Source: Ravibacter arvi
Lineage (GTDB): Bacteria; Bacteroidota; Bacteroidia; Cytophagales; Spirosomataceae
Direction of reading: 5' to 3'
Assembly: GCF_039540405.1 (NCBI RefSeq)
Contig: NZ_BAABEY010000024.1
Coordinates: forward strand, 1-64,000
DNA: 64,000 nt
Part shown: positions 35,607 to 45,694 of the stretch, piece after piece
Position numbering within the stretch: position 1 is the first letter of the stretch
Layout: every line of letters starts with the position of its first letter
Program-made: the position numbers and the translations under genes
The notes under the pieces: model-generated
What the model was told of the DNA's origin: nothing
Seen by the model: only the letters and a program-made list of their open reading frames with translations
Databases searched by the model: none

Positions 35607-36986
35607 CTAATCTTTGACCTGCTTCGAATAGGCGAGATAACGCTTTCGAAACGCTTCCAGTTTTTTTGAATATTCCGGATCGTCGGCCAGGTTCCTGGTT
35701 TCGTGCGGATCCCTCCTCAGATCATAGAATTCCTCGTAACCGTGCTCGGTATACATGATGTACTTCCAGTCTGTCTTTACCACCCCGGCGGTTTTCGGCA
35801 GACGAGGCGTACCCAGGAAGGTGTGCTCGTAGAAAAAATCGTCGCGCCATGATTTGACCCGGCGCCCGCTAAGGAATGGCGCCAGGCTTTTGCCCTGCAT
35901 TACACCCGGCGCGCGGAGACCGGCCAGATCCAGGAGCGTAGGGGCAATATCAATATTGAGGGCAATCTTCTCCTCGGTATGAGGAGGTGCGGCCGCGCGG
36001 GGATCGTAGATGATCAGGGGCACCCGGATTGACTCCTCGAAGCCGAACCACTTGCCCTGGAGCCCGTGCTCACCGAGGCAAAAGCCGTTGTCGCCCATGT
36101 AGACGATGATCGTATTGCCGGCAATACCCAGGGCTTCGAGCTGCTGCCTGATCTTGCCGGCTACCTCGTCAACGCCGGTTACCAGCCGGTAGTAATTTTT
36201 TGCGGTTTCCTGGTAGCGCTCAGGCGTAGAAAAGAGCGGCTTCCACCTTACGCGGCCGATGTTTTCGTCGGTCCGGAAAAAAGCAGGGTGCTTTTCCCAA
36301 TATTCAGGGCCGTAGGTGGCGGGCAGCGGTATCTGCGTATCCGAATAAAGTGTTTCGAAACGTTTCTGTACCGGGTACAGTGGCGGGTTGCCGTCGAGCT
36401 CATGCGGCGCCTTGAAGCTGACCGAGAGGCAAAAAGGCCCTTTGCCGGCGAAATGGGCAAGAAAGTCGGCAACGCTGTTAGCGACCGTGTCGGTGTCGTG
36501 GATGAGCGATCCGTCGGCTCTTTTATACCAGTAAGGCGGCTGCCCTTTGTTGACGCACTTCCAATAGTCGAACTCCGTCTCAGGCGGATTGGCGCCAACT
36601 CCGTATTTACCGGCGAACCCTATGGTGTAGCCGGCTTTCTTCAGAAGCAGCGGGTAGGTATGGGCCAGTGCGCCCGGACTGAAGTCCTTGGCGAAGTCGT
36701 CGATGCCGTGGCGTGACAGGTACTGCCCGCTGAGGATACTGGCCCGGCTTACGCTGCAGATGGCCGTAGTGACGTAGGCGTTTTTGAAGTATACGCCTTC
36801 GCGTGCCAGCCTGTCAAGGTGCGGGGTACGGATGATCGTATTGCCGGCTGCGCCCAGCGCGTCGTAGCGGTGATCGTCGGCGAGCAGGAAGATAATATTA
36901 GGTTGCCTGCCGGGTTGTGCCCAGCTGGTAAGGGGGAACAGAAGTACACCCAGAATGGCTGTTAATATGGTCTTGTGTAATTGCAT
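35607..36986 (-). CDS. Secreted sulfatase (S1 family)
   Basis: Formylglycine-type sulfatase of 459 residues that hydrolyses sulfate esters, probably on a glycan, in the periplasm or at the surface. Signal peptide: HKTILTAILGVLLFPLTSWAQ. Metal ligands are DD at 37-38 (IIFLLADDHRYD). The modified Cys77 lies in ICSVSRASILSGQ, where the third position is Val rather than Pro, a variant I recall among Bacteroidota S1 enzymes. Further metal residues are in YMGDNGFCLGEHG (about 297). It needs a maturating enzyme encoded elsewhere. It follows the second sulfatase by 13 bases. Confidence 0.92.
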   Translation of the reverse strand: MQLHKTILTAILGVLLFPLTSWAQPGRQPNIIFLLADDHRYDALGAAGNTIIRTPHLDRLAREGVYFKNAYVTTAICSVSRASILSGQYLSRHGIDDFAKDFSPGALAHTYPLLLKKAGYTIGFAGKYGVGANPPETEFDYWKCVNKGQPPYWYKRADGSLIHDTDTVANSVADFLAHFAGKGPFCLSVSFKAPHELDGNPPLYPVQKRFETLYSDTQIPLPATYGPEYWEKHPAFFRTDENIGRVRWKPLFSTPERYQETAKNYYRLVTGVDEVAGKIRQQLEALGIAGNTIIVYMGDNGFCLGEHGLQGKWFGFEESIRVPLIIYDPRAAAPPHTEEKIALNIDIAPTLLDLAGLRAPGVMQGKSLAPFLSGRRVKSWRDDFFYEHTFLGTPRLPKTAGVVKTDWKYIMYTEHGYEEFYDLRRDPHETRNLADDPEYSKKLEAFRKRYLAYSKQVKD

Positions 36987-36999
36987 AAGACTGTCTTTA

Positions 37000-38481
37000 T
37001 TACTTCGTTTTGACTGCTCTTCTTTTTACATTCTCCCAATAAGCCGGCGGGCGAAGGCTGTCTTTGCCATCATAAGTATAATTCCATTTTTTCATGTAAT
37101 CATCAGCAGGCAGGAATTCATCGTTCGTCTTTCTGAGGATCTTGCCCAGTTGCCGGTCAAGTTGTTCCCGGATCGACGCGTATTGCGGCTCGGTACTCAG
37201 GTTGTTTTCCTGGTAGGGATCTTTTTCGTTGTCGTAGAGCAGCCAGGGGCCGGCAAGGCTTCGCACATAGGTGTACCTTTCGGTCCTTATTCCCCGGTAT
37301 TCGCGACCGCCGTTCATAAATTGCCACTCATGGAAAGGTACCGGAAGCATGATCAGCGCGCCATCTACGGGGTATTTCGCCGGATCGGAAATTCCCGGGC
37401 TAACGTCTGACCCCTGGATGCTCCGCGGGATGTCGATGCCTGACAAACCCAGCAGGGTAGGGAGGAGGTCGGGTGTGCCGATCGGTTTATGAATGTCAAT
37501 CCGCTTTTTTCCGTAACGGGCCGGGTAACGGAGCAGCATCGGCACCAGGATCGATTCGTCCCAGGGGCGTTGCTTGCGGAGCACGCCTTTCGAAAGGAGC
37601 ATGTCGCCGTGATCGGAGGTAAAAACAATAATGGTGTTGTCGGCGATACCCTCGTTGTCGAGCGCTTTCAACAGCCTGCCCAGGGCATCGTCGAGGGCGG
37701 TACAATGCGCATAGTAGCCGGCCAGGATCTGTCGGGCGCTATCCTGCATGGCGGGGGGGACATTGGGCCTTACTGAAAGGCGCGCCGGGTCGTACATCTT
37801 CCGGTATTTTTCGGGTGCGGTATGATAGGGATTGTGAGGTGGTCCCCACGAAAGTACCAGCAAAAATGGTGATTGCTTGTGGTTGCGGATAAAACCTATC
37901 GCACTGTCGGTCTGGGGGAACACATCGTAGCCTTCCCAATCATGTTTCCGGTCGTTCTCGTCGAAGTAGAAAGATTGATTATAGTCATGTGTCACTTCCC
38001 TGACCTTCCAATAGTCAAATCCCTGCCTGCGTTCTCTGGGTACCGGCTTGTCGCGGGCGGCAAAGGGATGCTCGCCGTTGGCATGACCATTTACGTGCCA
38101 TTTGCCGATATACCCGGTTGCGTAGCCGTTCTGTTTGAATATCTTTCCCATAGTAACGGCATCGGTGGCCAGGGGCTTATCGTTGTAAAATAGCCCATGC
38201 GTAAGCGGGTACTGACCCGTCAGGAGGGTACCCCGGTAGGGAGCGCAGACCGGCATGGTAGCTACGGCATTGTGGAATACAACGCTTTCCCCGGCCATTT
38301 TGTCGATTACGGGCGTAATCACATCGGCATTACCGGCATAGCCGGTAGCTTCGGCCCGCCACTGGTCTGCAAAAACGAAGATCACATTAGGGCGATCAAC
38401 GGGAACTTCACTTCGTGCGGTGTCGTGTCGCGGCAGCCAAACCGATGCTGCCAGGACAAATAGCATAATCAAATAATTCAT
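37000..38481 (-). CDS. Secreted sulfatase (S1 family), second copy
   Basis: Sulfatase of 493 residues with a signal peptide (MNYLIMLFVLAASVWLPRHDTARSE). It has the canonical C-x-P-x-R modification site VCAPYRGTLLTGQYPLTHG with Cys79. The metal pair is in NVIFVFADQWRAE (FADQ, so Asp-Gln rather than Asp-Asp) and later VFTSDHGDMLLSKG. It differs clearly from its neighbour, so the two probably attack different sulfate positions. It lies 37 bases downstream of SusD in the operon sigma/FecR-SusC-SusD-sulfatase-sulfatase. Confidence 0.92.
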   Translation of the reverse strand: MNYLIMLFVLAASVWLPRHDTARSEVPVDRPNVIFVFADQWRAEATGYAGNADVITPVIDKMAGESVVFHNAVATMPVCAPYRGTLLTGQYPLTHGLFYNDKPLATDAVTMGKIFKQNGYATGYIGKWHVNGHANGEHPFAARDKPVPRERRQGFDYWKVREVTHDYNQSFYFDENDRKHDWEGYDVFPQTDSAIGFIRNHKQSPFLLVLSWGPPHNPYHTAPEKYRKMYDPARLSVRPNVPPAMQDSARQILAGYYAHCTALDDALGRLLKALDNEGIADNTIIVFTSDHGDMLLSKGVLRKQRPWDESILVPMLLRYPARYGKKRIDIHKPIGTPDLLPTLLGLSGIDIPRSIQGSDVSPGISDPAKYPVDGALIMLPVPFHEWQFMNGGREYRGIRTERYTYVRSLAGPWLLYDNEKDPYQENNLSTEPQYASIREQLDRQLGKILRKTNDEFLPADDYMKKWNYTYDGKDSLRPPAYWENVKRRAVKTK

Positions 38482-38518
38482 AACTCTCGATGGTGATTAA
38501 CAACTCACTATTTTACAA

Positions 38519-39997
38519 CTAATAGCCGGGATTCTGTTCCAGCTTATTGATCAACACTTCGTTAGCCGGGATGGGCGCCAGTAACTTCACCGCTATCTGG
38601 TTGTAGGCTTCCGGGTACAGGAATGGTTTTGCAGCCTTTTCACGCTGTCCGTGCGCCGTCATTACGCTCACTGCTTTCCCGGTACGCTTGAGGTCATACC
38701 ATCGTTGATTTTCAAAGCAGAATTCCCGCTGACGTTCGTCCTGGATGAGCTGCCGGAGTGCGGCCTGGTCAGAACCGGTGACGGCAGTGACCCCGGCTCT
38801 TTCCCTTACGGCCGAGATGTATGGCGCGGCTTCTCCCGTTCTGCCCAATTCGTTGAGGACCTCGGCATACATCAGCAGCACGTCGGAGTAGCGAAGCACC
38901 GGGAGATTGTCTCCGCACCGGGAATCCGGAGCGGAAACCGGGGGTTTGTATTTGGCGCAGTAGGGTACGGGCCTTGTCAGCCCGTCCCAGTCAGTACCGG
39001 TCCAGAACCCGATGGCAACAGCCTTTCTTTTGTCGTCTTTTTCGAACGCATTGATCAGGTCCTGGGTTGGCTGGTTCCATCCGGCTGCCGTGATCGCGAT
39101 GTTCGGCCGGTTGGTAACTGCCCCGCCCGATGTGTGGGGGGCAAAAGTGAAAATGAAGGTTTGGGCCAGTTCGGCGCTGGCTTCGGAATACTGGACCGCA
39201 AAAATCGTTTCGGTATAGTCTTTGCTGGCGGGATTGAAAAGGTCGGCGTAGTTTTCCCGAAGCCGGTGTTTCCCGGAGTCGATTACCTGTTTAAGGACGG
39301 TTTCGGCTTCCTGGTTACGGCCAAGGGTCAGGAATACTTTTCCGAGTAGCCCAAGGGCAGCATACCTGCCGGCACGGCCCTCTTCATGGATCGCCTCCGT
39401 CTTGGCAAAATGTGTTGCCGATGTCTGGAGGTCGCTGATGATATGGTCATAGATATCCTGCTCCTGCACTCTTTTATAGTCAACCGCTTCTTTCGAAGTA
39501 ATGGGTGCAAGTACCAGCGGAACTCCGCCGAACTGGCGCACGAGGTTGAAATAATAGAGTGCCCGTAGAAAAAGCACTTCACCTGCGGCTCTCTCTTTCA
39601 GCCTATCGTCCGCCCATTGAATAGCCGGGTTGTCGAGTTCGGCGATGACTTTGTTGCAGCGGGTGATACCGTTATACGACAGGTTCCAGAAATTGGCGTA
39701 CGCCTGGTTGCTGGATGTCTGAATGAATTGATCGATAACGCCCCTGACCGCCTCGCCGGTCCTGATGTTGTTCTGAAAGCTGGAGTTGTCAGAAGGAAGC
39801 TCGGCCAATACCCAATGCCAGTTTTTTTCGTAGTCCCGCATCGGGACATAGCAGCCGTTGACCAGCAGGGTTATCTCTACGTCAGATTTATAAAAGTTTC
39901 CCTCGCTAAGGCTGTTTTCCGGGTAGAGTTCCAGGAATCGCTCCGAACATGCATTAAGCAGAAGAAGGGGAAGGAAGAATATGAATTTTAATTTCAT
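38519..39997 (-). CDS. SusD/RagB-type lipoprotein of the sulfatase locus
   Basis: Surface glycan-binding lipoprotein of 492 residues. The signal MKLKFIFFLPLLLLNACSERF has its lipobox Cys at residue 17. SusD landmarks are LKERAAGEVLFLRALYYFNLVRQFGGVPLVL (in parts), GRAGRYAALGLLGKVFLTLG, VLRYSDVLLMYAEVLNELGRTGEA and ISAVRERAGV with RQREFCFENQRWYDLKRTG. It pairs with SusC 42 bases upstream and is followed by the two sulfatases, making it likely that the bound ligand is sulfated. Confidence 0.93.
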   Translation of the reverse strand: MKLKFIFFLPLLLLNACSERFLELYPENSLSEGNFYKSDVEITLLVNGCYVPMRDYEKNWHWVLAELPSDNSSFQNNIRTGEAVRGVIDQFIQTSSNQAYANFWNLSYNGITRCNKVIAELDNPAIQWADDRLKERAAGEVLFLRALYYFNLVRQFGGVPLVLAPITSKEAVDYKRVQEQDIYDHIISDLQTSATHFAKTEAIHEEGRAGRYAALGLLGKVFLTLGRNQEAETVLKQVIDSGKHRLRENYADLFNPASKDYTETIFAVQYSEASAELAQTFIFTFAPHTSGGAVTNRPNIAITAAGWNQPTQDLINAFEKDDKRKAVAIGFWTGTDWDGLTRPVPYCAKYKPPVSAPDSRCGDNLPVLRYSDVLLMYAEVLNELGRTGEAAPYISAVRERAGVTAVTGSDQAALRQLIQDERQREFCFENQRWYDLKRTGKAVSVMTAHGQREKAAKPFLYPEAYNQIAVKLLAPIPANEVLINKLEQNPGY

Positions 39998-40039
39998 TAT
40001 TTCCGGTGTTGAATGGTGATGGTTGATGGCGAGTGGACC

Positions 40040-43000
40040 TCAGAATGACAGGTTCAACCCGATTGACGATGTCCTTGACAACGGGTAGGAAGACATATCA
40101 TAACCGGGCGAGAGCGTGTTGTTGAGGTTTCGGGACTGTGCCTCGGGGTTGGCGCCCTCGTAACGGGTGAATGTCGCCAGGTTCTGAACAGTCAGATACA
40201 GGCGGCAACTGCTGATAAATTTTGTTTTTTCGGTAATATGACCCGGAAGTGTATAGCCGAGCGTAACGTTGGCGATCCTTAGAAAACCGGCGTCCTCCAC
40301 CCACATCGAATTAACGCGATGCCCCCAGCTGGGCGTAAGCTTGGGCACGCCGTAGAGCATACCGGTGCCGGGGTCGTCACTGCTTTTCCAGCGGTTGACC
40401 CACTCTCTCCGGACATTGAAAAAGCCCTGGAGGTTATCTACAGTCTGGCGCAGGCCGTTCATGACCTGGCCGCCTTTCTGGCCGTTGATAATGATGCCAA
40501 GGTTGAAGCGCTTATAGGTAAAGTTGTTGGTCAGACCAAATGTGAAGTCCGGGTGCGGACTCCCGATAATGGTGTAATCCAGAAGGTCGTTAATAATCTT
40601 GTCGCCGTCGATATCACGGTATTTAGGATTGCCCGGGTATACCTGGGTGGATTTGACCACGTTGGGATCGTCCATGTCGGCGTCGGTATAAACACCTAAC
40701 AGCTCGAAGCCAAAGAACTGGCCGATCGGTTTTCCCGCTACCGTAATGTGGGTGGGGTTATTGTCGTTGTTGCCGGAGAGAATGCGGTCGTTGTTTTCGT
40801 TGATCGAAAGTACTTTGTTGCGGTTGAAGGCGAGGTTGGCGCCGACATCCCACCTGAGTGTACCCGTCAGGGGCGACCCTGCCAGCGTGATTTCAATTCC
40901 CCGGTTCCTCACCTCCCCTTTGTTGACCACCTGGGAGTTGAAGCCGGTAATGGCTGGAATCACATCATTGAGCAGCATGTTCCGGCTCTGCCGGTTGTAA
41001 AAATCGACGGTGGCGCTGATCCTGCCGTCAAAAAGCTCGGCGTCGAGGCCAAGGTCAAACTGGTTGGATTCTTCCCAGGTAAGGTTGGGGTTTGCGATTC
41101 CTGCATAAGAGGCCGTTACCTGGTTGCCGGCGAAGACATACGCTCCTGAGTTGATGGCTGCCAGATGCGAGTAATTCCCGATGTTGTTGTTCCCGTTGAT
41201 ACCGTAGCTGGCGCGCAGCTTCAATTCGTTTACACCGGGAAGGGCTTTCATAAAACCTTCTTCCGAAATTCGCCAGGCCCCTGCCACTGATGGAAAGGTA
41301 GCGAAGCGGTTGTTTGCGCCGAATCGAGACGATCCATCCGACCGCAGGGTAGCCGTGAAAAGGTATTTTCCTTTCAGGCCGTAATTAATCCGTCCGAGGT
41401 AGGAAATCATGCTCCAGGCATTGGTGTTTTCGTCCCAGCTTCCGATGGCCTGGGCTGCATTGATGGTCTGTATCAGGTCGTTGGTGTATGGAGAAGCATT
41501 CAGGTTGATCCCGCGGGAAGAATTTTTCTGAGCCGTGTAACCGATGACCGCATCAAAACGATGAATGCCGAAAGTGCGGTTGTAGGCAAGTGTATTTTCG
41601 ATCAGCCAGTTGAAGCTCTCGGAACGGCTGTTGGAGGAGCTGCCGGTTCCTCTTGTCGGCGGGCGATTGGATCCTCCGACCGTGCTGGGCGTGTACTGGA
41701 AAAAACTGTTGGTAGACCATTGCGTACTGAGCGCGGTTTTCCATTCGAGTCCGGGAATGATATTCCAGGTAAGATGGGCATTTCCCAGGTTCTGGAATTG
41801 CTTTTCCCGCTGCGTGGTCTCGCGCAGTACGAACAGCGGGTTGGCGAAGCTCCACGCCGAGTGATACTTGCTTTGGGGGGAAACGAGGTAGGGGATGAGG
41901 TTTCCTTCCGCATCGTAGGGTGAAAGCAGCGGATTGGCCCAGTTGGCCACTCCGATAATGTCTTCCCGGTTGCTGTTGGTATTGCTTCGGTTCTGAACGA
42001 TGACGGTAGGCTGGAGGGTGGCGCCGACGGTTACTTTCGAACCGATGCCAGTTTCTACTCCGAGCTTGCCGCTGTATCGTTCAACGCCCGTATATTGCAG
42101 TACACCGCCCTGCTTGAAGTAGCCGATCCCGAAATCGAGCTTTGAGTCGGTTCCTCCTTTCTGGATAGAAACATTGTAGTCTTCGATTGGAGCGTCCTGC
42201 AGGATCAGGTCATACCAGTCGGTCCCTTTGCCCGAAAGCTGCTCGGGGTACCGGTACGCTTCCGGGTAGTCGTCAAGTGTAGCTTCCCTGTTTTCTGCTC
42301 TGCGTACGGCAATTTCTATCTTGTTTCGCTGGAGTTCCGCAAATTCCCGTTGGGTCATGAGGTCAGGCCGCCCCCTTTTCGGTACCTTTTGTACACCGCG
42401 CATGGCCGAAACCGTTACCTGTGTCTTGTTGTACTGGCCTTTTTTGGTAGTAATCATGACCACACCGTTAGCGCCACGTGATCCGTAAATTGCGGTTGAA
42501 GAGGCGTCCTTCAGGACGGTAATACTTTCAATATCGTTGGGGTTGATGAGCATCAGCGGGTTGAGGTTCTGGTTGAGCCCCGATGAATAAGGCATCCCGT
42601 CAACCACGTAAAGCGGCTCATTCCCCGCGCCGAGGGAGCCCGCGCCGCGTATCCTGACAGAAGTGCCGCCGCCGGGGGATCCTGAAAGCTGCTGGATCTG
42701 GACACCTGCCACCTGGCCAATCATTTTCTGGTCAAGGGTGGCGACCGGCAGGTCTTTTACTTTTTCCTGGTCAATGGATATGACCGAACCCGTCAGGTCT
42801 TTTTTCTGCTGGGTTCCGTAGCCCACTACGATCACTTCTTTCAGCGCTTTTTGATCCACTTCCATTGTGATCTCGATAGCGGTCTGGTTGGCGGCCTCTA
42901 CCTCGCGGGAGACATAGCCTACGAAAGAGAAAACCAGGACGGCTTTGTCGTCGGCGTCACTCAGCACAAAGTGACCGTCCAGATCGGTAACAGTACCTCT

Positions 43001-43519
43001 TGAGGTGCCTTTGAGAAGCACGCTGACGCCGGGTAGGCCCGTTCCGTTTTCGTCAAGCACCTTTCCCCTTATTTCGCGCATAACGGGGTAGGCAAAGGCT
43101 TCTGTTCTGTGTGTTTTTGCCGGCTCAGCTTCAGGATTTCCGGTGGGTAACCGCTGATGGGCAGGGTTGAGAATGATCCGTCCCTCCATGATCCGGAAAT
43201 TGATATCCAATGGGGTAAGTATCTGGTAAAGCAATTCCGATAACCGGAGCTTTTGGGCATTAACGTTCACTTTCCTGTCCGCCCTGATGGCTTTCGAGCT
43301 ATAAACGAAACCCACTCCTGCCTGTTTTTCGATGGAGTCCAACACGTCATGGAGCCGCTCCTTCGTCACCTTCAGTGTAACCGGCCTGTTCAGAAATTCC
43401 TGTGCCATACCTTCGTAAGCATAGGAGATTCCGGAGAAAATCAGCCCGAGCGTTATCTGCAGAATTGAAGCTTTCATGATTCGGAATAGGATCCAGGGTA
43501 CCCTTTTGTTTTTTTTCAT
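40040..43519 (-). CDS. SusC/RagA-type TonB-dependent transporter of the sulfatase locus
   Basis: Outer-membrane importer of about 1159 residues. It has a signal peptide, STN domain (LNRPVTLKVTKERLHDVLDSIEKQAG), carboxypeptidase-regulatory-like domain (IRGKVLDENGTGLPGVSVLLKG), plug (VVVGYGTQQKKDLTGSV and VRIRGAGSLGAGNEPLYVVDG) and a barrel ending in Phe (IGLNLSF). The start follows the leader AAACCTTGTAAACAT shared with the other SusC, so the in-frame Met at 43573 is unlikely. The STN domain implies signalling to the FecR gene 262 bases upstream and then to the ECF sigma factor. Confidence 0.93.
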   Translation of the reverse strand: MKKNKRVPWILFRIMKASILQITLGLIFSGISYAYEGMAQEFLNRPVTLKVTKERLHDVLDSIEKQAGVGFVYSSKAIRADRKVNVNAQKLRLSELLYQILTPLDINFRIMEGRIILNPAHQRLPTGNPEAEPAKTHRTEAFAYPVMREIRGKVLDENGTGLPGVSVLLKGTSRGTVTDLDGHFVLSDADDKAVLVFSFVGYVSREVEAANQTAIEITMEVDQKALKEVIVVGYGTQQKKDLTGSVISIDQEKVKDLPVATLDQKMIGQVAGVQIQQLSGSPGGGTSVRIRGAGSLGAGNEPLYVVDGMPYSSGLNQNLNPLMLINPNDIESITVLKDASSTAIYGSRGANGVVMITTKKGQYNKTQVTVSAMRGVQKVPKRGRPDLMTQREFAELQRNKIEIAVRRAENREATLDDYPEAYRYPEQLSGKGTDWYDLILQDAPIEDYNVSIQKGGTDSKLDFGIGYFKQGGVLQYTGVERYSGKLGVETGIGSKVTVGATLQPTVIVQNRSNTNSNREDIIGVANWANPLLSPYDAEGNLIPYLVSPQSKYHSAWSFANPLFVLRETTQREKQFQNLGNAHLTWNIIPGLEWKTALSTQWSTNSFFQYTPSTVGGSNRPPTRGTGSSSNSRSESFNWLIENTLAYNRTFGIHRFDAVIGYTAQKNSSRGINLNASPYTNDLIQTINAAQAIGSWDENTNAWSMISYLGRINYGLKGKYLFTATLRSDGSSRFGANNRFATFPSVAGAWRISEEGFMKALPGVNELKLRASYGINGNNNIGNYSHLAAINSGAYVFAGNQVTASYAGIANPNLTWEESNQFDLGLDAELFDGRISATVDFYNRQSRNMLLNDVIPAITGFNSQVVNKGEVRNRGIEITLAGSPLTGTLRWDVGANLAFNRNKVLSINENNDRILSGNNDNNPTHITVAGKPIGQFFGFELLGVYTDADMDDPNVVKSTQVYPGNPKYRDIDGDKIINDLLDYTIIGSPHPDFTFGLTNNFTYKRFNLGIIINGQKGGQVMNGLRQTVDNLQGFFNVRREWVNRWKSSDDPGTGMLYGVPKLTPSWGHRVNSMWVEDAGFLRIANVTLGYTLPGHITEKTKFISSCRLYLTVQNLATFTRYEGANPEAQSRNLNNTLSPGYDMSSYPLSRTSSIGLNLSF

Positions 43520-43624
43520 ATGTTTACAAGGTTTTGTTGAATGTGAGAATTGGACAAAACAATCCCCTCTCACCGGGTTATGGTTAGCTTAGCGGTTGCC
43601 ATTCTGTTGACGGGGGAGTTTCGG

Positions 43625-43657
43625 GCCGGCTATAGTGGAAATATAGCCGGCTTTTTT
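43625..43657 (-). other. Hairpin in the second SusC leader
   Basis: Stem GCCGGCTATA / TATAGCCGGC (43625-43634 and 43642-43651) about 105 bases before the SusC ATG. In the sense direction it is preceded by A6. On the plus strand it ends in T6, so it would stop antisense transcription from the left. Compare the hairpin at 30495-30524. Confidence 0.5.
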
Positions 43658-43780
43658 ACGATTTCGGATAGTCTATTTCATCAGTATAAAAGCTATTGGG
43701 TTGTAAAATGTTGGTAACGTTGCCGGCCCGGTATGTTCCCGGATCGCGCACAATATCGTGGTCTCCTTCTGAAGCCGCGG

Positions 43781-44812
43781 TCACTCACACCCTTTCCCAT
43801 CGATCAGGATGGTGACTCCTTTTACCTTGTAACTGCCCTGGATGGCGGCGCAAATCAGGTCAAGCTGAACATAAAGGTCTTTTTGCTTGAGGTTTGCCGT
43901 CAGTGGGCATTCTCCCAGGGATTTCTTTTCAAGCTCAAGATCTATGTGGTAAGCTTTTTTCAGATCGTCGAGCACCTTCGATAACTCCGTGTCGTGGTAG
44001 TCAAAAAGGTTGGATGGCTCCAAGGCTGTCTCAGGAATTTCGGGGTTTTCGACCAGGCCGGTTATAAACAGCCCGTTGTCTTCATGGAAAGTCACCTGAT
44101 GGTTCGGAGTAAGAATTACCCCGTTGCTGGTTTTAGCTGATTTTTTATCGTTTTCCCGAGCTTTTTCATACACGGATACCTTACCCGTCCGCACGGATAC
44201 TTCGACTTCCGAACGGTTGGGCCGCGACCTGATCCGGAAACTGGTGCCGAGCACTTTGGTAGTTATTTTGCCTGCATTGACAAAGAAAGGCCGGTCCGCT
44301 GCTTCGGCAATCATAAAGAAAGCCTCCCCTGAAAGGTGTACTTCCCGACTGTTGTTCGTAAAATGAACGGGGTAGGACAATTCGCTTCCGGGAGCCAGCA
44401 AAACTATGCTACTGTCTTCCAGCGTGAGACGGATTTCTTTTTTATCAGTATTCCGAACCGATTTCAGCCGGGTTGTTGTGGCGGTACCGGAGATAGCCTG
44501 CCCGGGTGTTTGCCGGAATAGCAGGAAACCCGTTAATGTGGCAATAAGTAAAAACGCTGCTGCTACTGCATACCTGGCCAGGGGACTCCACTTCCTCGTG
44601 GTTTTTATCTGCCCGGAACCTCGCCGGGAGTGTGTTTTCTCTTCCAGTTTCAGCCATAGTCGTTTTTCCAGCGTCTCCCATTCGTCGGGTTGGAGAAAAC
44701 GGGGTTCTTCCTCTATTAAGGCGTACCATTGCTCGACCACTTTCCGCTCGTTTTCGGTCGCGGTACCAAGCTGGTACTTTTTCAACAAATCTGTAAAGGT
44801 ACTATGGCTCAT
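43781..44812 (-). CDS. FecR-family anti-sigma protein of the sulfatase locus
   Basis: Anti-sigma regulator of 343 residues. It has a cytoplasmic N-terminal domain of about 80 residues, a membrane helix (about 80-100, ARYAVAAAFLLIATLTGFLLF), a FecR domain (about 120-225, LTLEDSSIVLLAPGSELSYPVHF, VHLSGEAFFMIAEAADRPF) and a C-terminal DUF4974 domain (LFDYHDTELSKVLDDLKKAY). It sits between its sigma gene and the STN-bearing SusC, the classical order. It should hold the sigma factor until SusC binds ligand. Confidence 0.92.
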   Translation of the reverse strand: MSHSTFTDLLKKYQLGTATENERKVVEQWYALIEEEPRFLQPDEWETLEKRLWLKLEEKTHSRRGSGQIKTTRKWSPLARYAVAAAFLLIATLTGFLLFRQTPGQAISGTATTTRLKSVRNTDKKEIRLTLEDSSIVLLAPGSELSYPVHFTNNSREVHLSGEAFFMIAEAADRPFFVNAGKITTKVLGTSFRIRSRPNRSEVEVSVRTGKVSVYEKARENDKKSAKTSNGVILTPNHQVTFHEDNGLFITGLVENPEIPETALEPSNLFDYHDTELSKVLDDLKKAYHIDLELEKKSLGECPLTANLKQKDLYVQLDLICAAIQGSYKVKGVTILIDGKGCE

Positions 44813-45099
44813 TCTGACTTCGTTTCACTGTTTTGAATCCTTGGCGGGCAACCGTCTACAGATATTCGCTGTCTCCGTAACCTTCATCCTCCTGCTTATC
44901 TCTCCCGCTACTATTAAGTCGAAGAAACAGGTAGTGTCCGCAGGTTTGTGTTATGCTTTCTTTTAAAAGTTATATAAAGAGAGGCGGTGTTAGCGTAATT
45001 TATTGAAAAAGAACATTTTCTATGACGCTGCGCATATTCCTGTCGGGAGCAGCTCTGGCTAGAAATGTAAAATGTCAGATGACCAAGGTCTCGCAGAGA

Positions 45100-45681
45100 C
45101 TACCCATTCAGTAATTTATAACAAACAATGATCCAGAGGGGTAGAAAGTCACTAAGCTGCCGGCGCAGTATTTTCAACGATTGAGTAATATGATATTCTA
45201 CTGTACGTTCCGGGATATCGAGAAGGGCTGCGATTTCTTTTGTGGATTTATGTTCTATCCGGCTAAGGTGGAAGACCCGCGAGGTTTTCGCCGGGAGCTG
45301 TGCAAAGATGCTTTCGAAAATGGCTGAGATGTCGCGGAAATGAAGCGCTCCTTCGGGAGTTTCTTCGTATTGTTCCTCTTTGGCCTGAAGGAAACCTGAG
45401 TACTTCTCGGCAAGCAGCTCCCTGCGCAGTTGATCAACGACCTGGTATTTCAGAGCGCTGAAAAGATATCCGCGCAGGTTCTCGATGAGCAGGGTATCCC
45501 TTTTTTCCCAGATAGCCAGAAAGATATTCTGCACCAGTTCTTCGCAGGTTTCTTCCGATTTCAGTTTCCGCTGCGCTGCCAGGAAAAGCGATTTCCAGTA
45601 TCTTTTGTAAATCTCCCTGAAAGCTGCATGGTCGTCGGCTTTCAGCATTTTTACCAGGATTTCGTCGCTCAGTAATGTCAT
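45100..45681 (-). CDS. ECF sigma factor of the sulfatase locus
   Basis: Sigma factor of 193 residues. Region 2 covers about residues 5-85 (LKADDHAAFREIYKRYW, CEELVQNIFLAIWEKR). Region 4 lies at about 125-180 (IFAQLPAKTSRVFHLSRIEHKSTKEIAALLDIPERTVEYHITQSL). The frame stays open to 45768, but a perfect -33/-7 promoter lies at 45695-45726, so translation must start after it, at the ATG 45681. It should turn on SusC-SusD-sulfatase expression after release by FecR. Confidence 0.93.
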   Translation of the reverse strand: MTLLSDEILVKMLKADDHAAFREIYKRYWKSLFLAAQRKLKSEETCEELVQNIFLAIWEKRDTLLIENLRGYLFSALKYQVVDQLRRELLAEKYSGFLQAKEEQYEETPEGALHFRDISAIFESIFAQLPAKTSRVFHLSRIEHKSTKEIAALLDIPERTVEYHITQSLKILRRQLSDFLPLWIIVCYKLLNG

Positions 45682-45694
45682 TTTCTTGATGGTG